Below, piece after piece: positions 58,032 through 64,000 of a stretch of 64,000 nt of DNA. The first letter of the stretch is position 1. Each line of letters begins with the position of its first letter. This DNA is from Stereum hirsutum FP-91666 SS1 (taxonomy: Eukaryota; Basidiomycota; Agaricomycetes; Russulales; Stereaceae), in NCBI RefSeq assembly GCF_000264905.1, contig NW_006763135.1, positions 163,676-227,675 on the forward strand, given 5' to 3'. The notes beneath the pieces were generated by a model. It saw only the letters and a list, made by a program, of their open reading frames with translations, was not told the origin of the DNA and made no database searches. The position numbers and the translations under genes were made by a program.

Positions 58032-60442
58032 ATGGCCTCTCCTCTCTCCACGACGTCTTTCGTTCTTTCAGAGGGCGAGGGCGACACATCTGCCACTCAG
58101 CAATCGACCCCATCCCCCGCACCCTTGCACAACACCAACGTGCCCAATACCTCAACCTCGAAGTCGAAGATGGCTGCCCTGGTGCAGTCGATGTCCAACG
58201 TCGCCAATGTTATTCATGATAAGATGTGAGTAAAACTTTCGACGCGTCGACGCGTAGCATTTGGATCTGATTAACATATGGTCACATAGTCGCGGGTATG
58301 GAAATGCGGCCGTGCAACCGAACACCCCATCCAACTCATCGTCAACTCCTCCTGCACCTCATTCTTCCACGTCATTACAGTCCTCTGTCGATGCTAACCC
58401 CGGTCAAGAACCATGCATCATGTCGTCGACTCCGACAATCTCAACACCTGTGTCGTCGCGTTCTCCTGATCTTGTGTTGCCGTCAGCGACGCCTATTATC
58501 CAAAAACCTGCCCCTCTCAAGCTGAACTCGTGAGTTCAGTTTCGATCCTACATTCCTTCTTGTTCTCACTTTTATTGAACCCGGACAGGTCTGCGTCGAT
58601 TGCTAGGCCCTACATTTCTCAACCAATGCCAAACAGTGCAGAGTTTGATCCTCTACCCTCCTCACGGGTCACTCCCGCCCCTCGTCTCAGCGACGCTCAA
58701 GCTTCTAAACCATTTAATGGTGTTGCTATAAGGCGGAATGCATCTACGTTGTACGTCGGTCCACCACTCTAGCGTCGACTTCGAGTTTTTTTTAGTATTG
58801 ACTACTCGTTCCTGTAGCCCGTCCCACAGTGTAACGGCATCGACGTCGACCGCCCACAACTCCATCGCTCTCGACGTCAGCCACGTTCATGGTGGAACCG
58901 AACCAGAGAAAGACAGAAGACCCTCCAAACGAGGGCGCAGCCCAATAAACGACGGCGACGATCAGGACGATGTGAAACCCCCGAAGAGGCAAAAATCTAA
59001 TACGGTAACAGTAATCTCTCTGTCATCGTGTGTATCCTCTATCCGTCCTCATGCATATTCGTTGTAGGCTCCTCAGGCACCATGCTGTGCTGGGATTAAG
59101 CCCGAGGGTCTGTCGACTCATCGCAAGTCGGATATACACAGAGACAGATTGCCATCGGAGGAGCAGAACAAGCTCGAGTGGTGGGTTTGTCCCAATTTTG
59201 GGAGTTGCCCAACTCGGCAAATGTAGGTTCTTTTCAAAATTTCTTGTCTTTTCTTTCCACGCTTATCAATGCAATCCAAATAGGCACGGGCGACAAAGCG
59301 AAACACGGAAACATCTCGGGCAGGCGGCTAATTCAGGGTGTCGGGCAGTCGCGCCCAACCGACCGGTACTCGTAACGGGTCTCCCACTGTTCTTGGTACT
59401 GCCGAACAACGACGGCACCGTATATTTTTTGCCAACCGATACTATCCCGCCTCAATACCGCGGTAATTTACATTGGCTCACCCGCAAAGTGAAAGACCAG
59501 ATCAAGAATCTCGAGGTAAATACACCTGGCCTCACAAAATATAAAAGCCAACCAAAGACAATCCTGGACACGTATCCGTCACACCCACCCGTGACGTCTT
59601 CCAGCTCGCAGTCCAGTGAGACGATGTCGATCACTGACCACATTCCGTCAGCCACGCCCGTATATTGGGGGCCTCCAGGAGCATCTCAAGCCACTCCCGT
59701 AGCTACGACAGCTACAGCCACAGATACTCCCTCGTCACCCACGAATGATGAGCGCTCTACGCTTCCATGCTCTCATACGGCGCCTCCACAGAGCTCAACC
59801 TCACGATATCTGTCTTCGACGTCTACGTCGACGGACGCCCCCGCTTCCACAACTCCTTCATCCTCTCTCCCGGCGGCCTCTTCGCATGTCCCGATAACTT
59901 CGAGTCCAGATATTTCTGTTGTCCCACGTCCAATTTCTGGCCCATCCGCGGCGCGTTCGATGACTGACTCTAGTGCTTCTCGAACCGCATCCTTGAGCTC
60001 CGCTACACCAATGAGGTCTCCGCAGGCTCCTGCTAATCCCCCACCTCCCGCGCCTCTCCCACGTATGGCCGTCCAGTCCCATCTGTTATCCTCTACCCCT
60101 GCCCCTCCCTCGAACATGCCTGGCAATTTGGTTGAATCTGTTGTTCCAAACGCGAGCTCTTCAGTGTTTACAGGAGCGTCAGCTTCAAGACATGCCGTCG
60201 ACTCTCGGATGGCTCCATATGCTCAATTGGACGCTAACACTCGACAGGCTATAGCCCGAAATATGAGCGAATCGGATCGTGTCATCGACGAAATCCAGCG
60301 ACTGAACTCTGGACGGCCTATAGACCTGACCCACTACCGACTGAAGTATTCGAGGCCTTCCTTTGGCATCCCCCCTAGCTATACTACGCGCTCATTCGCA
60401 TCGAGGTCCGGGCGCTCCGATTCATCGTCCATGTCTTCGTAA
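58032..60442 (+). CDS. Zinc-finger-pair protein with Ser/Thr/Pro-rich tail (family member 3)
   Basis: Six exons: 58032-58225, 58290-58529, 58589-58750, 58818-59004, 59068-59222 and 59284-60442. They total 2,097 nt (698 aa), all in frame. The N-terminal 260 residues are low complexity, ending in a basic patch (KPPKRQKSNT) that may be a nuclear signal. Exon 5 gives finger 1 (APCC...STHRKSDIH) and the C-x5-C of finger 2 (WWVCPNFGSC). Exon 6 begins with its H/C half (SETRKHLGQAANSGC). Then comes RPVLVTGLP...GTVYFLPTDTIPPQY, matching the gene at 1.2-4.2 kb. The rest is Ser/Thr/Pro-rich, with a short conserved-looking end (DEIQRLNSGRPIDLTHYRLK). Introns flanking finger 1 are phase 0 and phase 2, as in the other two members. 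Confidence 0.8.
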
Positions 60443-60449
60443 TTCTCCC

Positions 60450-62285
60450 TCGCAACGTCGTCTTCTTCCTCGTTTGCCGGCGTGCGTCCAATGTCTACGG
60501 CCTCGATAGCTGGGGACCTACTGGTCGGATCACGGTGCTAGGCTCGACTCAGCTCTAACCTAAGTACGGGGCTCCTTGGATGGCCGAATTTCATGGAAGA
60601 AGCGAGACACTCTCGACTTGCTATCTACGTTACAGTTTGTTGTTTTGAAAGTATGCATATTTCTATCATTTGTATTACCTTTGTACTCGAATCTCTCATG
60701 TAACCTACTGCCTGTACCGAGCCTGTCGAAGTGTGGATCATTTCCCCCCTTTTCCCATCAGTCCGACTCAGTCAGTATTCTCGATTGTCTTTTAATAAAC
60801 ATATATATTCTGGGCAGTACTTGACATACGCTACGTACGTGTTATCTATCTTTTTGCCAGTACTGTGAGCGAAAGAATTTTTCCTGGTCCTTGAATGGGA
60901 TTGAGCGTGGTCCAAACTTGGGCCACAAATACACCGCGTGTGGCAACAGGACACCCAACTTCGTGGGAATTGAAGCTCAGTCCCAGCCAAGTCCCGAAAA
61001 GTCCCGGAGGCGAAGGCCCAAACCACGCCCGGCCTTCGCTTTGGCCTCAGGCTCTCGAACCTCCTTCACCAGGTCTCACCTAATGTTCTCAGATCTTCCT
61101 TGTAACATGGCGAGGACAAAGTCGCTGTAGACGCCTATCCTAAGGCCCTTCAAGTACGTGAATATCATTTCACGGAAAACTGTGTATCAAACTTGCGTGG
61201 GGCTCATTCCGCACCGAATTGCTGGGCGATATGATGCTCTCTGAAATCTCTGTCGTCTGTGACATGAAAATTGTGCTCACCTACTTACGGTACTAGGCCT
61301 GGTTTGGTTCTAATAACGCAGTCGTAGTTGGTCATAATGCAGTTCTTATCCAGTTCCGATCTTTCCCCTCACCCAATGTGTAGCTTGATAGAAAGCTGGC
61401 CTGCGTAATCGCACTGCAGGAAGGCGAGCGTCTTACTTTGCGGTCTACATCCATTGCGCTCGTCGCTACTCTGCAGTAAAATGCGATGAGGAATAAGACA
61501 TTGATGGCATTCATCGTTCAGATGGTGTCGTATTTGCGTTCGGTCTCGTCCGTGCAGAATGGAGACTCGGATGGACCTGCATTGTCCCTGCATAGTGCCG
61601 ACACAATTCCCGAGAGCTCATACCGATCGATCGTGAATGGGCACATCCACCTTGGAGCTATTCTGCGATCCTATTTCCCCGGCGCATTCGTTATGTTTTT
61701 ATTTTACTAATATTAGTTTAGTTGATGGTGGAGGAGCCTCTCACCTCGCGGCCGTGGAACATGATACCCTCAATGATCTGTCGACGGATATTCTGTGCAG
61801 TGCGTACGCCTCAGACTGCCTGACTTTGTCTCGAACGTTTTCTCGGGTCCCACCGCAGTGATGCGCGCCGCATTCCTCCTATGTGGTATGCGTTTGTTGA
61901 CGGATGTGGTCCTTCATGCACTGTGCCATTGTTCATTCAATGCCACCGGAAGACAGGTGACGCCGATGACAACTAGGGATGCAAGGCAGGGTTCATGGAT
62001 TGCCAAAGATTGACAGCGCGTCCGAAGCGGGCCTGGGCAGTTTTTCTCTACGGCACAATATCCGCTCGGCCTCAGCACACAGAGCTGCGTCACCTGGCAA
62101 CACAGTAATGGGCCCTTCGAGATGACGGCGTGTCCGAGTCGTTGTTTGTTCATGTTTACGACGGGTTGTCGCCCCCTATAACTAGCTGGCCTAGCTGACA
62201 CCCTCAACACAATCTTCACCACCGCCCACTCGCTCGCTTCTCCACATATACAATTTTAATCGTCCCACGATTTGCGCCTCGATAC
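60450..62285. other. Intergenic, no gene supported
   Basis: Several frames of 60-80 codons at 61.3-62.0 kb overlap on both strands without domains. A GC-rich inverted repeat (GGCGAAGGCC / GGCCTTCGC) lies at about 61011-61043. Confidence 0.35.
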
Positions 62286-62292
62286 CTCTATC

Positions 62293-64000
62293 ATGCAGCC
62301 CCAGGACCCACAGGACCCTACCCAACCTGTGCTCACTGTAGACCCGTACGTCTGTATATTTTGTCCGAAAGCGAAATCTATGTGCTCATTGCCGTGTAGT
62401 TTGACACAGAAACTTCTTCGCGATTACGCCTACGCAGAAGAGTCCCTTCAGATTTTCCAGGGCTGGCTCAATGCGGGTCCTGCCCAAATCTTCCATGACA
62501 TGCGGGTCCATGCTGGGCGCGCCATCAACTCCCGAATGCCCGTCGGGGGTCTTCCCATCGAGATTCTAGCGCGTATACTCCTCTTCCTCCGAGATGTCTC
62601 TCCACCCCGTCTTAGCTATCCTGGGGATGAAGACGGGGATCACGACATCGAACATCTTCCCGTTCCAGACCTTGGGTGGATCGCGGCGACCCATGCCTCC
62701 GCTCAGTTCTACAACGCTGGGAGGGTACACAGCCATCTGTGGTCTGAGGTCGTAACCGATGCTCTGGGAATACCCTGGACAAATGAAATGTACATTCGCT
62801 CGGGTGAAACCCCCTTGACATTTAGTAGAGATTGTGAGTCTCCACGGGGCTCCCCTTTGGTCCCTCCCGGCCCTTTAATTCGCGTCAAACGGATCGAGCT
62901 CACCAATGTTCATCCTGATCTCGATCCAAACCACGCTGTGACCATGGACTGGCTCTCCAATTCGATCGCCCCCGCTCTCGAGCATCTTGTCATTCGTGGG
63001 CCCTGCGACGACTTCGTCGAATTCCCTGAAACCCTGTTCGCAAACTCCACTCAACAACTCCGGTCCATCGTGCTGGAAAACATCAATCCCACTTCGGTCT
63101 CGTCCTTCCCACCTTCGCTCACGTCTGTCGCGATCGCATTCAAGCTGTCGGATAAGGTTCTTACGTCTTGGAAAATGCAAGAGCTGGTCGACATGGATCC
63201 GGATTTCTTGGGCGACCTCTTACGCAGACTTGTGACGCTCGAAGACCTGACTCTCGTCAACTGCATCCCTCTTTGGGACAGTTGGGCGTTGGACCCGGTG
63301 GCTCAAACCTCCAGAACGGCAGCGATTCCACATCTGAAGTCCCTCTCCGTCACGTGCGATACATTGGAGTCGCTCTACTGCCTGGTCGATGGGTTGAAAG
63401 CTTCCGGGACTGTTCGGAAACTGGATCTCTGTGTCGAGGCTTTCGACCACAGCTCCGGAGACACCAGCTACGACGGGCGTGTGGGTATATGTAGGGCTCT
63501 GATTTCTGACGTCGTTCAGGGGCTCTGTTTTTCTACGTCTGTACCAATGGTACTGACATCGATGGAAGCACTTGCTATCGATTTCAAGCAGGGATCGTCG
63601 GTTTTCCTTGAACTCTCGTCTGCGTCCCAGCCTTCCCTACCTGCCTACGACATCAAACTCGACATGCCTCTCATCAGCCCCATCACCGTCCCCTTTTTCA
63701 CACTGGCTCTTCTTGACAATCTTCCGGTCGCATGGTCGGCCCTCAAGTCCCTCATCCTGACAAACCAAGATCGTGACGATGCCCTTCGTCCCGCGTTCGA
63801 CGGTGAGTGGAGTTCAGCCGAAGCGCAAAAACTCTTACTCGAGCTAGGCGGCCCTCACAGTCAACTCTCCTACTTGCGATGCGGAGACGGGATTTTGAGG
63901 CCGTTCGTAGAAGCCATGTTCGCCGTCACCATCGCCTCGCCGACGGACGTCGCCCTCCCTATGCTCCACGACCTCCGCATCCACGACGACGCGCTCAGCC
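62293..64000 (+). CDS. F-box-like protein with leucine-rich-repeat-type body (partial, runs off window)
   Basis: Exon 1 is 62293-62345 (MQPQDPQDPTQPVLTVDP). After a 54-nt intron, exon 2 begins at 62400 and stays open to the end of the window, about 550 codons so far. Residues ~60-125 resemble an F-box as it occurs in mushroom proteins: GGLPIEILARILLFLRDVSP, then DLGWIAATHASAQFYNAGRV, then HLWSEV. The following part alternates strands and helices with LRR-like spacing (LEHLVIRGP, LRSIVLENI, LEDLTLVNC, LKSLSVTCD, VRKLDLCVE, LKSLILTNQ). F-box proteins bring substrates to SCF ubiquitin ligases; this family is greatly expanded in agarics and individual substrates are unknown. The 3' end is outside the window. 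Confidence 0.8.
   Translation, partial: MQPQDPQDPTQPVLTVDPYVCIFCPKAKSMCSLPCSLTQKLLRDYAYAEESLQIFQGWLNAGPAQIFHDMRVHAGRAINSRMPVGGLPIEILARILLFLRDVSPPRLSYPGDEDGDHDIEHLPVPDLGWIAATHASAQFYNAGRVHSHLWSEVVTDALGIPWTNEMYIRSGETPLTFSRDCESPRGSPLVPPGPLIRVKRIELTNVHPDLDPNHAVTMDWLSNSIAPALEHLVIRGPCDDFVEFPETLFANSTQQLRSIVLENINPTSVSSFPPSLTSVAIAFKLSDKVLTSWKMQELVDMDPDFLGDLLRRLVTLEDLTLVNCIPLWDSWALDPVAQTSRTAAIPHLKSLSVTCDTLESLYCLVDGLKASGTVRKLDLCVEAFDHSSGDTSYDGRVGICRALISDVVQGLCFSTSVPMVLTSMEALAIDFKQGSSVFLELSSASQPSLPAYDIKLDMPLISPITVPFFTLALLDNLPVAWSALKSLILTNQDRDDALRPAFDGEWSSAEAQKLLLELGGPHSQLSYLRCGDGILRPFVEAMFAVTIASPTDVALPMLHDLRIHDDALS

Overview
The window is eukaryotic and reads as a filamentous basidiomycete of the mushroom class (Agaricomycetes). 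Genes are split by many short GT-AG introns of about 45-75 nt, the only RNA polymerase II core signals I can see are TATA boxes, and the families are typical of that class: a NACHT-WD40 (STAND/NLR-like) receptor, Ser/Thr/Pro-rich zinc-finger proteins, an F-box/LRR-like protein and fungal DDE integrases. Conserved housekeeping genes (EMC6, a TTC27/Emw1-type TPR protein, a D-2-hydroxyacid dehydrogenase) lie among lineage-specific genes. Exon borders below were worked out by hand from splice signals and reading-frame continuity.

Layout. 1-4.2 kb: a large minus-strand zinc-finger gene. 4.2-8.1 kb: mostly unresolved. 8.1-15.5 kb: 2-hydroxyacid dehydrogenase (+), TPR gene (+) and TTC27-like gene (-). 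16.7-18.1 kb: a second zinc-finger gene (+) of the same family. 18.5-20.5 kb: a ~1.1-kb tandem duplication, with an intact minus-strand gene followed by a frameshifted copy. 20.8-25.4 kb: three tandem minus-strand genes, each encoding a small protein with two double-stranded-RNA-binding domains and the same four-exon structure. 26.5-28.5 kb: a poorly resolved minus-strand gene. 49.5-53.2 kb: exons 2-10 of a NACHT-WD40 gene whose exon 1 lies at 30.5 kb. 54.4-56.1 kb: an unknown gene and EMC6, both minus. 58.0-60.4 kb: the third zinc-finger gene. 62.3 kb to the end: an F-box-like gene that runs off the window.

The main discovery is an 18,796-bp insertion at 30,696-49,491. It has ~135-bp terminal inverted repeats followed by arrays of GCGCGCACCT/TATGCACGCAC-type motifs, and it is flanked by a 6-bp direct repeat (GTGGAC). 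It sits inside what was a 55-nt intron of the NACHT-WD40 gene. Removing the insert and one GTGGAC restores that intron, and the ten exons then add up to exactly 1,141 in-frame codons. The insert carries a DDE integrase gene with an HTH region, a 16-exon gene whose product ends in a J-domain-like HPD segment, a USP-type deubiquitinase-like gene, one or two genes of unknown family, and a 169-bp satellite array with a strict 508-bp higher-order period. I interpret it as a large cargo-carrying DNA transposon mobilised by a retroviral-type integrase that has landed in an immune-receptor-like gene.

Two local gene families also stand out: the double-dsRBD trio, and the three zinc-finger genes, which share a C-C/H-H plus C-x5-C/H-C finger pair with introns at the same places and phases.
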